Below are positions 11,922-23,575 of a DNA stretch of 64,000 nt, piece after piece (the first letter of the stretch is position 1; each line of letters begins with the position of its first letter). This DNA is from Aotearoamyces nothofagi (taxonomy: Eukaryota > Ascomycota > Leotiomycetes > Leotiales > Tympanidaceae). Where the stretch lies: positions 62,001-126,000 of the forward strand of contig JADDTR010000022.1 in NCBI GenBank assembly GCA_015345905.1, written 5' to 3'. Made by a program: the position numbers and the translations under genes. Under the pieces are notes generated by a model, which saw only the letters and a list, made by a program, of their open reading frames with translations, searched no databases and was not told the origin of the DNA.

Positions 11922-13083
11922 TTAGATCATACCCCACAGAGGTCGCGGAAGGTCAACCTGGCTGCCAGAAGATTCATGCCCGGTTTTTATATCTTTGATT
12001 CCAACATAAGCTTCCCGTCGTGCTGGGTTCCCAACAGTGACAGAACGAGAAGTGAGGCCGTAGTAGGTAGCAATGGAGTGAACAAGCCAACGTCTGAAAA
12101 TGTTAGTACGTAATTTCACCGAATGTTAGCAGGAGGATCATACCCAAAGCTTGCGCCATGATCGTCAGCTAGTGAGTCAAATATCAGCTTTTCCCTTTCC
12201 AGTTCTTCTTCAACAGTCTTCATCTGCTCGTCACTCATGGTACCATTTCGTCCCACGAAGACAATCTCCTCGTCTTCAGAGTCAATATCGGGCTCGTCAC
12301 ACCCTGCCTTTGTATTCTTCCCATCCCAGTCCTTGACAAACTTTCGAACCTCCTCTTCCAAGTCCTGCAGGAGGGTCTTTGCGCCCTTTGATTTCTTGAG
12401 CTTCTGGCGAAGGTCTTGAGGAATCCGGCCCTTCTGTTCCACAACTCCAGCTCTCTTCGTAGCATTGTGTTTCTTCGCGACGGCAACTTCCTCGGCGCGA
12501 TGGCGCATACCTGCATCCCATAGTGGTGCCAGGTAGTAAGGCACCGTGTGCACCGGGTAGGTCGGGTGGACTTCCCAGTCGCTGGGAAGGGGTGGCTGTA
12601 CACCAGGAACATGCAGAAGATGGTCTGGATAGCAAAGAGCTGTCAGCTAGTTGTCACTCGCACTCGCAATCACAGTGTCATGAAGGGCGAGTATTGCGTA
12701 AGTGGCTAATGACGCGATAACTCTTGCCACCAAGATCTAGGTACAACAACGCAATAGCAAGGCTACATACCATTTTCCCATCGTTGACGGCGGCGGCTAC
12801 CCTCTTTCCCCTTCAACAACGCTTCGCGTCGCTTTTGACTATCGCGCTGGAATGTCTTTGGCCGCAATACAGCACGTCTTGACGGAGTGGCGTCAGCATC
12901 ATCGCGTGCGCGAGATGAATCGAGAGGGATTGAAAAAGCTACTCCTGTTCCACGGGCAGAGGGAGAGACACTGAGTGATTGCAGCGCGGAAACTGTCCAC
13001 GCTTCAATGTCGATGGCGGATGCAGATGCCTGCAGCGTCGCTGGTTGCTGGTCCGGCGGAGCGACGGCACTGTAGATCGCCAT
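11922..13083 (-). CDS. R3H-domain protein with R3H-associated N-terminal domain
   Basis: Likely RNA/ssDNA-binding protein of unknown process. Three minus-strand exons (13083-12771, 12624-12144, 12093-11922) give 321 residues; the introns are 146 and 50 bases and phases agree. The segment from about residue 70 to 190 is the fungal R3H-associated N-terminal region: a basic PKTFQRDSQKRREALLKG stretch, then PLPSDWEVHPTYPVHTVPYY and LAPLWDAG. An acidic DSEDEE segment and a coiled-coil-like stretch follow. The C-terminal 55 residues fit an R3H domain, with RWLVHSIATYYGL and an R-x3-H core followed by SRSVTVGNPARREAYVGI. The ATG at 13083 begins a clean frame. A GCAGGTGCAGGT repeat sits just upstream, at about 13090-13112. 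Confidence 0.82.
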
Positions 13084-14124
13084 AGTTGCAGGTGCAGGTG
13101 CAGGTGCAGGTAAAGCTATAAAGTCGGTGGCGAAGTGTATAGGAAGATGTGACTTGGAGCGAAGATAACCAATGTTATTGTAGGAACTTGCAGTAACACA
13201 TCAGAAGCTGAGTATATGTAAGACAGGACAGATTGATGGTTGACTCAGAAGACGGGGGGGCATGGATCGCGATAAGAGCGAGACTGTGAGACAGATCCTC
13301 CCTAGTGAGTTCGCGATTTAATGCACTCCATTCCATCCCGAGGGCTCGGACTTGGAGCGCCAATCAGGTTCAAGGATTACAGCACGCTATTCACTACAAC
13401 TGCGGATAAGGTATTTATATACTTTAGCCATGGCTTTGAGGCCTCCACAACTTATTTATATATATAGACATAGACATAGACATAGGCATAGGCATGTATC
13501 ATATTCGGTGAGTAGGTAGTTGAAGCAGATGTAAAGTTACAAGAAAATCCATCTCAGCTCTTTTAGATAACGAATTTCAATTTTCTATTACCGAGTAACG
13601 ATGATGTTTAATCAATTCTTAAATATAAGATTTAATTAATGTTCTCAGCAATATAATAAGTACCAACAAAGAAAACATTAAACATCGGAAACGAAATTCT
13701 GGATATCTGTTAAAGCAGAAAGAATTAATCTACCCGTTTAATCAATTGGCTATGCGGCCCAGTTACAAGCGTTACTGAAATGAGTCACGAAAGAAAGTTC
13801 CCAGCTTCAAATCACAATCATCCCTAATAGCGTCTTCTAACGGGAAGTCGGGTCCAGAAGTCTGGTCCAGAGGTCTCTAGTTCACTCGGAATACCTCTTC
13901 AAGTAGTCCGCAGGTAGGGTACGCTTCGCTAGTAGGTACCTATATGAGCTTGATAGCTCCTCCTTTATAACTTCACCCTGTCACTCAAGGTATGAGGAAT
14001 AGCTATATCATATCTCAAGTAATGCTATCTAGGAGTATATAATGTCTAATAAAAGGCTATGCGCGTAGATCAGCAAGAGCTAAACCTCTCAGAGGTCGTC
14101 CCGCCTATGCTGTGATAATATGAT
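13084..14124. other. intergenic, AT-rich with a short hexamer repeat
   Basis: Between the R3H gene's start and the aminopeptidase's end. A 6-base array of CATAGA/CATAGG words occupies about 13465-13495. From 13540 to 13760 the DNA is very AT-rich and could be an old decayed repeat, but I recognise no element in it. No gene seen. Confidence 0.6.
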
Positions 14125-15399
14125 TTATTCAAGCTTTGCGTAAGCAAGCTCATACACAAGACCTAAAGTCAATTTGGCATGCTGTATCATGTGGTCGAAG
14201 CTAAGATATGCAATGGTATCGTCTGAAGTGTGGATATGATTGTCTGAGTATTTGAAGTCCGACTCGATCACGAAGGCTGACGGGTAGCCTGCCTTTGATG
14301 CTGAAGCGTGGTCTGAGCATGCATAGCCACACTTGGTCTCAATGTAGGGAATATCGCAGTACTATGATATCATTAGCCATAGCTCTGAAGAGCTAGACCC
14401 TTATCAACTTGCCTCTGTCACAATCTTCTTGATGTAGTCTGTGAGTTCCGGGTCTACGAAATCGGTGATGACTCCGACACTCTCCTTCTCGCCGGCATCT
14501 AATGTCTTTTGGACAAAACCCGTCATATCCTGTTGCAACATAGCCTTGATATCACGGCCGACCCTTTCGTATTCGGAGAAGATAGCTTGGCTGCCTAGCA
14601 AACCTCCCTCTTCGGCAGAGTACCAGTGAAACTCCACAGTGTTTTCGGCATTGCCCTTGATGAAGTCCTTCGATGTCAAAAGAACCCGAAGTGCTTCTAG
14701 AATAGTGACAGTCCCGCTTCCATCATCGTCTGCGCCGGGTGCAGAGAGGATAGAAGGCAAGAACAGGTTGATGCTGTCTTGATGTGCTCCAATAACGACA
14801 GTGGCGTTACTCTTGCCAGGAATCGTAGCAATCACACTGTTTTGACCCCAAGGATGCTTGAAATGCTCTACATATGCCCCATACTTGTCTGCGCCGGCAT
14901 CCTTGATTGTGTCGTCCACAGTCTTCAGGAGCCAAGCTGATGACTTGGCACCATAATCCGACTTGTAGTATCGAGTATGGAAGCTCGTGAAGGTTTCCAA
15001 ATGGCTCTGGAGTTCCGACTTGGATAACAATTTCAGGAGAGGTTTCAGATCGTCTTGAAGAGCCGGCTTCGAAGGATACTTCTTACTCTTCTTCGATGTT
15101 GATCTCTGGAGGGTGCCGAGATCGGGCGTGGTCGTAATGTCCATAAAGTTCCGGCCATTCTGTAAAGAAACGATGAGATCAATTCGGCATAACTATAAGG
15201 ATGCGCATACTCTTCTTAACTCCCACTTCTGCTCTTCCGTCACGTATTCAGTCTGGCCCGGGGCGAGCTCGATCAGGTACAGCTCAGGGTCCTCGCTAGC
15301 GCCATTGATAACGACTTGGTCAGTCTCATGCTTCTCGATAAAACGAGCGTTGATTGCCGAGGCAGATAGCGCCAGGAGAGAAAGAGTGACGAGCTTCAT
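14125..15399 (-). CDS. lap1: secreted M28 leucine aminopeptidase (LAP1-like)
   Basis: Zinc exopeptidase that releases N-terminal residues from peptides outside the cell. Three minus-strand exons (15399-15211, 15159-14413, 14361-14125) give 390 residues, close to Aspergillus Lap1. [15 protein letters not shown] at the start is a signal peptide, and residues to about 85 fit the propeptide. The M28 metal set is present: GAHQDS with His189, GADDDGSG at 206-213, SAEEGG with Glu246-Glu247, MTGF preceded by Asp274, and [10 protein letters not shown] with His330. The intron at 14362-14412 begins with GC instead of GT (AG|GCAAGT...TAG), yet it restores the frame and the His330 exon exactly, so I accept it as a GC-AG intron. 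No other protease genes are adjacent. Confidence 0.92.
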
Positions 15400-16496
15400 G
15401 GTGGCGAGAATGTGGAAGGCGAAGTGATGGATGATGGAGGATCGAGGTCGGAATGCTATCACCGATCCAGTTGACAGCCACAGCAGTTGCCGGGCACCCA
15501 CCCAAACCCCGTCGCCGGACGCTGCCTACACACGTGCCACCGTAACCTCGCACGCAAGGCATCATGGGGTTGTCCACACTAACGAGCTAACTGCCGTGGC
15601 TGATGGCCCGCTAAGCTAAGCCGGTTTCGGGCCAGACTATATATGGTGCCTAAGGGTACTGTAGCAGGTAGCTCACAGCTCTCAGCTCGCAGCTGCACGT
15701 GCTCCATCCGAGGATCTCTCCTCTCAATCCAGGCTGCGGGATTCTTGCTCCGTTGATGTCTGAAGCAAAGCACGCGAAAAATGACAGAACGTGACCGAGG
15801 GATATATCGATCCAACAAGTGGCGACTACAGTACAGTACAGTACATCACACGTAATGGCTGGCTGGAATATCATAGCCTACCCGGGTGCCAGACAAGCCG
15901 CGCAAGCAAAGCAACACGGCGCACTGAAGATCAAAGCTCCAACTGGGAGGCCGGGGATTACAGCAGCTGTAGGCTAATTCCAACGCGAGTAAATACGCTG
16001 TACTCAATATGACTGGAACGAGGACCTCACATAAGGTAGTTGGTTACTCGGAGCTCTGGCTTGGGAGTACACCGTAAGTTCCAATGGAAGTTCTTGATCG
16101 TAGGTACTGCACCTAGCTGCGCAACCAATGCCGTGTGACCGGGGTTCTGTGAAGCCGCAGGAGAGCAGCATGTCGTGGAATGAAGGCGACTCGCTGGCTA
16201 CCGTGATGCCTGATGCCTGGCATCGCCGGAGGGAGTGCTGAAGGCACGTCCAGCCATGACAATTCCCGCCATGCAGAAAAGCGACGGGGTGCGACGATGC
16301 TTGAACGGCGCAAGGCTCCCTACAGCTCAGATATACGGCGCAGAGAATATCTGTACTGCAAAAAAGCAGGAAACCAGTTGATGGAGTTTGATGTACGCCC
16401 TCATAGCTCATAGTGGAGTGACGGCGGTCCGGGCTGTCCGGGTGTCCGGTCCGGCTGACCTGAAGAGAAAGAGCAAGGCCAGCACTTGTCTCGAGT

Positions 16497-16547
16497 AGGG
16501 GAAGGGAAGGGGAAGGGGAATGGGAATGGGAATGGGAGTGGGAATGA
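16497..16547. repeat. GGGAAT-type purine array
   Basis: Tandem GGGAAG then GGGAAT hexamers, about eight copies, in intergenic DNA. No coding context. Confidence 0.8.
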
Positions 16548-17595
16548 AGAGCTTGTAGTGGTGGTATGGTACTCTGCTCGTACAACAGGGCAATAGAGTA
16601 ATTAATCATGGTGAAACCCCGCACGGCAATGGCGACTCGAGCACGAATGGTGCATTCGTTACTCTGGCCAGGCGTGCGGAGGTATGTAGGCATGTTACAA
16701 GGACGGTACAGATGGATGGATGCACGCTGTCTTGCCTTGCTTCGTTACCTTGGGTGTTACCCACCTTACCAGCAAGACATGCCATTCTCGATATACATAG
16801 GTACTCACCGTGCTGTCCCTGGCGGCCCGTCTATCAGCCACGGCGCCCACGGCAGGCCAGCAAGTACCTTAGGCCAGCAAGCAGGTCGGTAGCTGGGCAG
16901 TGCTGAGGTCCGACAGTTAGTGAGGCCCCGAAGACGCTGTCCGAGCGAGATGGAGCGTGCGGCGTGGAGCCTGCCGTGCGGAGCGTGGTGCAAGGAGCAC
17001 AGGGCATGGGGCCGTCGATTCGGCATTTGGCCTGAGGCGCAGATCACTCTACCTCGACCGTGTACCTGGCTGTCTGCTGGCTGTACGAGGACCTGGGAGT
17101 GCAGCGGGCACACATGTGACCGCGCGGGCTGAAAGCGCCCAAAGCGGGCATTTCGTGCTCGAAGAATCAGGTGCTGGCCACGGCCATCCGGGGTGTCATT
17201 GGCCACTGCCCAATTTGCGGGGTTGGAGGGACGGGCGAATGAGAGCGCGCCGTCGCGGCACTTGTAGGCTCAGCGCGCTACGTCATTCGCCCGTGGGCAC
17301 ACTAGGCCTCTCTGGCCTCTCTGGCCTGGCTGCCTGGCTGCCGGCAACAGCTGCGCCGGCTGCAACAGGCAGGATCCTGGATGGCTGGCGCGCGTTACCA
17401 TGCTTGCCCTGCCTGGCTGCCTGCCTGTGGTACCTAAGATACTTTAGGTACCTGCCTGCCTTGATCTGCCTTGACCTACGTACCTTGACCTACCTGCTTT
17501 CCCTGCCTGCCTTCCCTTGGTAGCCACTGCTGGCCTTTGTGGTGTGCTTTCGTCCACTTCTGGCCTACTTCTAGAAACGCCCGCCCTCTTTGCCT

Positions 17596-17634
17596 CCTCT
17601 TCATCTTCTCTTCATCTTCTCTTCATCTTCTCCA
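17596..17634 (+). promoter_or_regulatory. CT-rich tract upstream of the membrane-protein gene
   Basis: Three tandem TCTTCTCTTCAT-type 12-mers about 250 bases before the start codon of the 17885 gene. Pyrimidine tracts are common near fungal transcription starts, so this probably marks the core promoter or 5' leader; that role is an inference. Confidence 0.4.
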
Positions 17635-17884
17635 CCCATCGTCACTGAAGACAATTCCTTCGTAACTGTTGTAAGTGGTCTCTGGTCTTTTGTCTGCTTG
17701 GTGATGCTATACTACATGACGTGTATTTGCATGCTGACGAGGTCCAATTCGAACAGCTCCCATACCTAACCAAACTTCCAACCCGCGGGAAAGCTACTCC
17801 TCTACCCAAAGCTGCCGTATATCTCGTGCTCTCTGAAGAGCTCTCCCAGCTTCCACCAGTTCACATCAAACCATCATCTTCAGG

Positions 17885-19029
17885 ATGGCGGACAGACTTC
17901 ACCAAGGTACGATCACGTCATCTTCCTGCCTTTGATAGTTGTTGTCATACCCCGCAATGATGTTGCAATACAGCCTCAGGCTCTAATTGAGCAACATAGC
18001 CCTTGACACTTGATTCCGAGAGAGCTCTCTGTTTCTATAGCCATTACGACGCTAACTCATCTGTTTTGTAGTCAATCCTTTCTCGAAGCGAGACACTTAT
18101 GATGCCCGGACAATTGTGATCTACAAGGTTTTGACAATTCTCTCGTGGCTCCTCGCTGTCGTTGCAAGTGTCTACTACTCCCTCCATGCTCCACAGGATG
18201 ATAAGTTTGCCCGACGAACTATCTGGGGCCAGAACAGCCACTTCCACACTGCCTTTGCTATCAACTCTGTCATTGTGTCTATCTACTGGTAAGGGCCTGT
18301 CACCCTCCAACCAACAAAGACATGCTGCTGACCTCGTGCTTTTAGGGTTGTTCTATTCCTTTTACAAATTGGTTATGTATGGCACTTGTTCTCCGCCAAT
18401 ACCGACAATGTGAATGCTGCTGCTTCGGTTGGAAGCCACTTCATTCTCAACAACCTCTTTCATTTCGCCTGGGTCTTTCTCTTCGTCCGATCACACTTCA
18501 TCTGGTCCGAAATCATCCTGATTCTCAACTTCTTCAACCTTTCTTCCTTGTATTTCCGTCACCCTAATCGCCCACGCTTCATCCATATCCCGGTTGTCTC
18601 TGCGCCGCTATCCTGGACATTCGTGGCTATATATTGGAACGGTGCTATTGCTGTCAATGCCCAATCTTTGGCTGCAAGAATCCTGGGCAATGTTGCCATT
18701 TGGGGTATCTTGGTCTATGGCCTGTTCTTCCTCATTGCCTTCAAGGTTAGTGCTTCCCTTTGAAGTAGCAGCTTTGACCATATTGACCTTGCTAGGACTA
18801 TACCGTTGGCTTCGAGCTTTCCGTTCTCACTGCTGCCCTCGGAGTTAGTCAATTCCTAAGACAGACTGTTGCTCTGCAATGGATCTTCGCGTTCACAATC
18901 TTGGCGATCTTGTTTGTTGCCACATTGGTCGTCGCCATTCCAGGCATCCTTGGAAAGGAGCTCAGTTTCAAAAGAAACAGTATCGTCGAGGAGGATCGTG
19001 AGAGAGCACCTCTATTGGACGATAACTAA
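17885..19029 (+). CDS. multi-pass membrane protein, DUF1774-like
   Basis: Polytopic membrane protein of unknown function. Four exons (17885-17906, 18072-18288, 18346-18745, 18796-19029) with introns of 165, 57 and 50 bases give 290 residues. The first exon is only 22 bases and encodes MADRLHQ. Seven or so hydrophobic stretches can be seen: IYKVLTILSWLLAVVASVYY, AFAINSVIVSIYW, VVLFLLQIGYVWHLF, NLFHFAWVFLFV, WSEIILILNF, NVAIWGILVYGLFFLIAF and WIFAFTILAILFVATLVVAI. WGQNSHFHTAFAINS and the aromatic motifs between helices resemble the fungal DUF1774 family, which I name from memory with moderate confidence. The short C-terminal tail is charged and ends APLLDDN, a possible sorting signal for an internal membrane. 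Confidence 0.8.
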
Positions 19030-19590
19030 TAAGAATTTCCACTTACGAAGAGGCCTTTGTGAACAGACTGTAGGATGAGGGCTATGAAAGTAGTAAGGCC
19101 TATATGATGATTAGGTAGAAAAAATTGCTTGATACTTGGCGAGAGAGTGGGGTGGAAGCCTTTAAGAGAAGTTCTTGACGTGTGGAATCCGTTTATCTGC
19201 TGTTACCAACTTCTGCATTCGCTTCGACGAACAGGCGCTTGCGATAAGTTTGCTTGATGCATTTTTTTTGGGGCGTACGGACACTGGCAATGTAACTTAG
19301 CAATCGAGCCGACTTTTTAATTCCTTTCTTCTTTTGACATTGTTGATAAATGTAGTTATATGTACACAAGGTTCTAGATTGTTTATCTCTGCTACTTACC
19401 TAGGTAGGCAGTGATCCCGTCAAATCCCTGTATAAAGTGGCCCGAGCTCCAAGATGCCGTAGCGCATGAGCTCACGCTGGCTTCAAACAATTCTTAATGA
19501 TAAGACGACCTAGAGCCCTTGTAGACAATGCAACTATATGACAGTTGCCCACAATGTCGATATTGAGGCACGTTCGAAACGTACAACAAA
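19030..19590. other. short intergenic region
   Basis: Between two same-strand genes. Contains AT-rich 3' sequence for the membrane-protein gene and about 150 bases of likely promoter for the transferase gene. No gene seen. Confidence 0.6.
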
Positions 19591-20887
19591 ATGCCGAAGC
19601 CTTTTCCATTTGCCATCAACATTGGCACAGATATCTGCTCCATTGAGCGCATTCGACAGATCTTAGTAAAGCCAGTTTCGCAAGGCAAGCTGAAAGGAAG
19701 TTCCTACAAGCGATTCGTAAACAAGCTTTTGAATCAAACGGAGAGAGAACAACTAGGGAAGAAGTGGTCCACACCGAGTGATCTGGCTGAAACGGTAACA
19801 CCAGGTAGGAGCGATGACAAGCTGGAAGGCAGCTTTGCAAAAGCAGCCGAGTTCCTGGCCGGCCGGTAAGTCATTCATTGATCAATAATCCGATGCTAGA
19901 GAGCTGCAGGGCAGTTTCAAAGACACAAAGAGATCCTTGCTGATACGTTGTTTTACGGATAGTTGGGCTGCGAAAGAGGCCATAATTAAAGCACATAACC
20001 AGAGACGATTGCGACCCCACGATATCACAATTCTTCAGCGCGTTGACAAAGATGGCAAATCATTGGCGCCGTATGCCTTTGTTGCCGCAAGGAATAGCAT
20101 AAAGCCTGAGGATGCTATAGAGGTCAAGCTTAGCATAAGTCATGACACTCTCTATGCCACGGCCGTTTGCTTGGCCGCCGAGGAGCAGCTCGTGCAACCA
20201 AGAGAATTGGAAATGATATATGCAAAGGAGCAAGGAGGTGCCGGCAGACAGTTCGATATCCCGCATCTAGTGGAACTAGAAGATGAAGACAGAGTTCCTG
20301 TTGCCACGAAGATTCAGGCGAATGAAAGGGTAAACCCTCACCATGACGATATCGGACAGTACCAATCAAATAGATGGCTGGGTGAAGTGGATGCAGCTGA
20401 AGAGAACACTGTGGAGGGATTTTCAGAATTGAGAAGAAGTTCGCGTGAAGGTATCCGAGGTCAGCTTAAAACTTTTGCGAAGGAGAATATTGGAGAGGGT
20501 GAGAAAATCGCCGAATACAACCCCAAAAGCGAGGAAGAAAGCCACGCCAAAAGGATTGAGACGGAGCCAAAACTAGCCCACAAGGCTGCCAAGGAGAATG
20601 TTGGAGACGGCGTAATAGGTCGCGTGGGGACACTTAGGAAATCTGATTCCAAACGCGGAGAGCAAAACCAAGCTAGAGACCTTGCAAGGCAGCTGTGGTG
20701 GAAGAGACAGCACACCGAAATCAAATCGCTAGACCTGACAAAGAAATATCCAGCAGATTTGAAACAAGAAAACGAGGAGAAACATGCTGCCTGGTTGGCG
20801 TTAAAAAGGCCAGCCGAACCGGAACCAGAATTCTGGACGAACGCTGCGGAACTGCTCAAGGAAGATGGAGAAGAGGGTTGCTCTTAG
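19591..20887 (+). CDS. AcpS-type 4'-phosphopantetheinyl transferase with C-terminal extension
   Basis: Transfers the phosphopantetheine arm of CoA to a carrier-protein serine. The AcpS-like single-domain type in fungi usually serves the mitochondrial acyl carrier protein (yeast Ppt2). Two exons (19591-19865, 19963-20887; 97-base intron) give 399 residues. The family signatures are INIGTDICSIERI with the metal ligand Asp14, and RWAAKEAIIKA at 92-102 with Glu97; the second forms exactly across the splice junction. The catalytic domain ends near residue 195 with LSISHDTLYATAVCLA. The remaining 200 residues are charged, Glu/Lys-rich and end RPAEPEPEFWTNAAELLKE. That is roughly twice the usual length, and I recognise no domain in the added half. 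An obvious mitochondrial presequence is not apparent. Confidence 0.88.
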
Positions 20888-21733
20888 GAATATATCCTCC
20901 AAATAAAGGTATTGAGGCATGTTGTTATGATGTTATCTTCATTACAATAGTTACACGATGGACGGTCAGTTGAAATGCGGATGGGCGCCTCGATCACATC
21001 TTCTGGTCTAAGGCTGCTGAAACTCTACGAATTCATCCATGTTCTGAGATTCTGGAATTCGGTTCATTCATTCATCTTTACTTCTTCCTATCAGGTGTTA
21101 AGCTAAAAGCTTACAGGAGGTTGACCGTTGACGAGTTGGAGTATTGTAAGCTCCTCTCTTCTATCATCTCCTGGTGAACATTGTTCACTTGGAGTTGTTG
21201 TGCTAGACAGTCTGAGAGCGTAGGAATCCTATCAATAAGTATTTGATATATGATATGGTTGCTACTTGAGGTTTGGAATATCAACTGTCTCGTCTCATCC
21301 TCCTTCTTGGTCATTGCATCATTGACTGAGTAAGCTGGATGGTTGATGGTATCTCTTTGAGATATCTATAACAACATCTGTCTCCTATATTCCGTTGCAG
21401 ATAGGGGTAACACTGAGACCAAATAATTGCAAAGAAACGCTATTGCAGATTCTGAGAAGACAAGGCCGTGCATTGCCAAACTGATAACGTGAATCTTTGA
21501 CGTTCTCCTGCGGAAGCCCCCTGCGGCAATGGAAGACCCTCGAGGGTATACTACTAGTGGATTCTCAGATGGTTCCGTGAGCATCCGCAGGGCTCTATAA
21601 ATTCCTCTTTCTCAGATCGAATCCTCCGTTCTTCCTTCAACTTGACCGCCACACCTTACTCATTGTAAGGCGTTTCCTTCTGAATACAAACATCATACAA
21701 CCACACCTGACTACATTGCAGAGAGACATCAAG
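20888..21733. other. intergenic region
   Basis: Between two same-strand genes. Short unsupported frames only. The last 150 bases, with TATAAATTCCTC near 21596 and a pyrimidine-rich stretch, probably form the core promoter of the Myb-like gene. Confidence 0.55.
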
Positions 21734-23406
21734 ATGTCTGCAACTGGAGCTGTCCCTACTGATGCTCCGCCATCTGATCTCCCACAAATGGCCTCTGCTG
21801 GAGAAGTTGGCATTAATATCTCCGAGGTAAGCTATGAGATCCTTCCCCCACAATGGATTATCTCCTTACCCCCAGATCTATCCCCTTCCCTCTGGATCGT
21901 TGTTACCCAGCACCACCTACATCTTCAAGTCGCCCATTCTTCCCTCCCTTGCGTCGAGCTACGAGGATCCCACCTGTCAGATCTAACGACAGTTTCGTTT
22001 ACACATTTCATCCTCTCCCACTCTTGTTCCACCTGTCTCTGGTGCAGAGCCCATCATAAGATATCCACATGGGTAGGGTCTTATCACATCACTGTTGTTA
22101 TAGTTGACTGAACTGATAAGATTGTTATCACTTGCTAACACTTCATAGGGTCAGGGCATGGATAGTGGTTCTGCTGTTATGACTCCCTCCAACACTGCTG
22201 CCAACAACTCTGTTGCTACGACTTTTGCTGTTATGACTCCCTCCAACACTGCTGCCAACAACTCTGTTGCTACGACGTTTGCTAGCAGCTCTGTCGCTCT
22301 CCAGGAAACCCCAGGCGCTCCGATAAAGACGCCCGCCAAGAAGCGTGCGGCTAAAGCCACTGCTTTTGATGCGGATGGTAATCCCATCCCGAAAACCCCC
22401 CGCAAGCGGGCCCCAAAGAAAAATGCCGCCACCCCTGCTGGTGATGGAGAGCAGATCGAAGGAGTGATGGAAAAGCTCGCTAGTGCTGGCGAAGTTGAGA
22501 ATGGATCTACTTCTACGCCTGCTGCCAAGCCAGGCACAATTAAAAAGAAGGCTGCAGCAATGACAACGATTACCAATGGCACTGAAGATGTTCTTCCATC
22601 ACCAGGTAGCATGAAGCGCGTTGCCGAAGATGGAGATGGGGGCGTTCATGATGACACACCCTCAAAGAAGCCCAAAAAGGAGAAGGCGGTTATGAAACCA
22701 AAGAGTGAAGGTAATCGCCAGAGATTGCCCACCAAGCGATCCGAGCTCTCCGAGGCCGATACGGTAATGTTTGAAATGAAGAAGGAGAATAAGTCCTGGG
22801 CGGAGATCGAGGCTCGCTGGGTCCAGATTACTGGACAGCCAGTTGGTAGGGGTATTCTAAACACCCGATACCGTCGCATTGCGGCGAACCTTACTGAATG
22901 GAAGGAAGGTGACGTAAGTACAACACAGCGAACCTCTTCTGTCAATACCACTAGTTATTAACAAATCGACATAGATCGAGCGTATGCTTCACTCCAAATC
23001 CATCGTTGACAAGCGTCATCAAGATGACATTGCGGCTTACAATAAAAAATATGAGAGTGAGAAGTGGGGTAAGATCTCGGAGGAGATGAAGGCACACCAT
23101 GCCGACACGTACACTAGCGCTACCATCGAAAAAGCTTACAACAAGGAGAAGAAGGAGAACTTCCCTCACATGGCTACCGTCGATGCCGTCATCCTTGGTA
23201 CCGGCCCTTCCTCTGATGCTGCTCCCAAGGCCGAAGGTCACGTTGAGGACAATGGTGGAAGCAATGCTGGCAGCAGTGGTGGTGTCAAGGAGGCTAGTGT
23301 TGTCAAGGAGAAGGCTGGCGGCAACGACAATGAGACCCTCATCGTCGAAGGCGCTGCTTCAATCCCCACTCAGACTAATACTGACACCGAGATGGGCAAC
23401 GCCTAA
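21734..23406 (+). CDS. Myb-like basic nuclear protein
   Basis: Probable DNA- or chromatin-associated protein. Three exons (21734-21826, 22149-22913, 22975-23406) give 429 residues; the first intron is 322 bases, long for this window. After the first 31 residues comes an exact tandem copy of an 18-residue block (AVMTPSNTAANNSVATTF). A basic Lys/Pro/Ala-rich segment (KTPAKKRAAKA, KTPRKRAPKKNAA) follows, resembling histone-tail or AT-hook-like sequence. A Myb/SANT-like region comes next: SEADTVMFEMKKENKSW, AEIEARWVQITG, then GRGILNTRYRRIAANL. A second helical segment (KWGKISEEMKAHHADTY) looks like a degenerate repeat of the same fold. The acidic, Gly-rich tail is disordered. I cannot name the target sequence or pathway. 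Confidence 0.82.
22173..22280 (+). repeat. 54-base in-frame tandem duplication inside the Myb-like gene
   Basis: Two adjacent 54-base copies (22173-22226, 22227-22280) differ at only one base, a silent third-position change in a Thr codon. Each encodes the same 18 residues, so the reading frame is kept. The near identity implies a recent duplication. Confidence 0.95.
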
Positions 23407-23575
23407 TCCTCACCAGACGAGCCTTGAATCAATGCTTCTTGTGCGCTGGGAGGGGTTTCTTCTTCTCACTGCTCTGGAGGGATTACGATTCATGGGTTTC
23501 TGGAGGTGCGTGGCTTTGTGCGTGCTCTTTCTTTTTACTGCTTTGCGTGCTTCACCTGCACTTGAGGTTAGGAAG

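Larger units (their letters stand above)
15400..17884. other. long divergent intergenic region, GC-rich
   Basis: About 2.5 kb between divergently transcribed genes (aminopeptidase leftward, membrane protein rightward). I find no convincing gene: frames up to 229 codons (for example 16004-16693, -) are low in domain content and overlap on both strands. Visible structure includes a CAGTACAGTACAGTAC run near 15830, a G-rich GGAATG array at about 16497-16547, and dense TGCCTGCC/GTACC words at 17300-17520. All look like promoter or spacer sequence. Confidence 0.6.

Noticed and set aside
13540-13760. Very AT-rich stretch considered as a RIP-decayed transposon relic
   Set aside because: No terminal repeats, target duplication or residual coding similarity could be seen.
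16004-16693. 229-codon minus-strand frame
   Set aside because: Includes a His/Ser dipeptide run from the GGGAAT array and lacks any conserved motif or partner exon.
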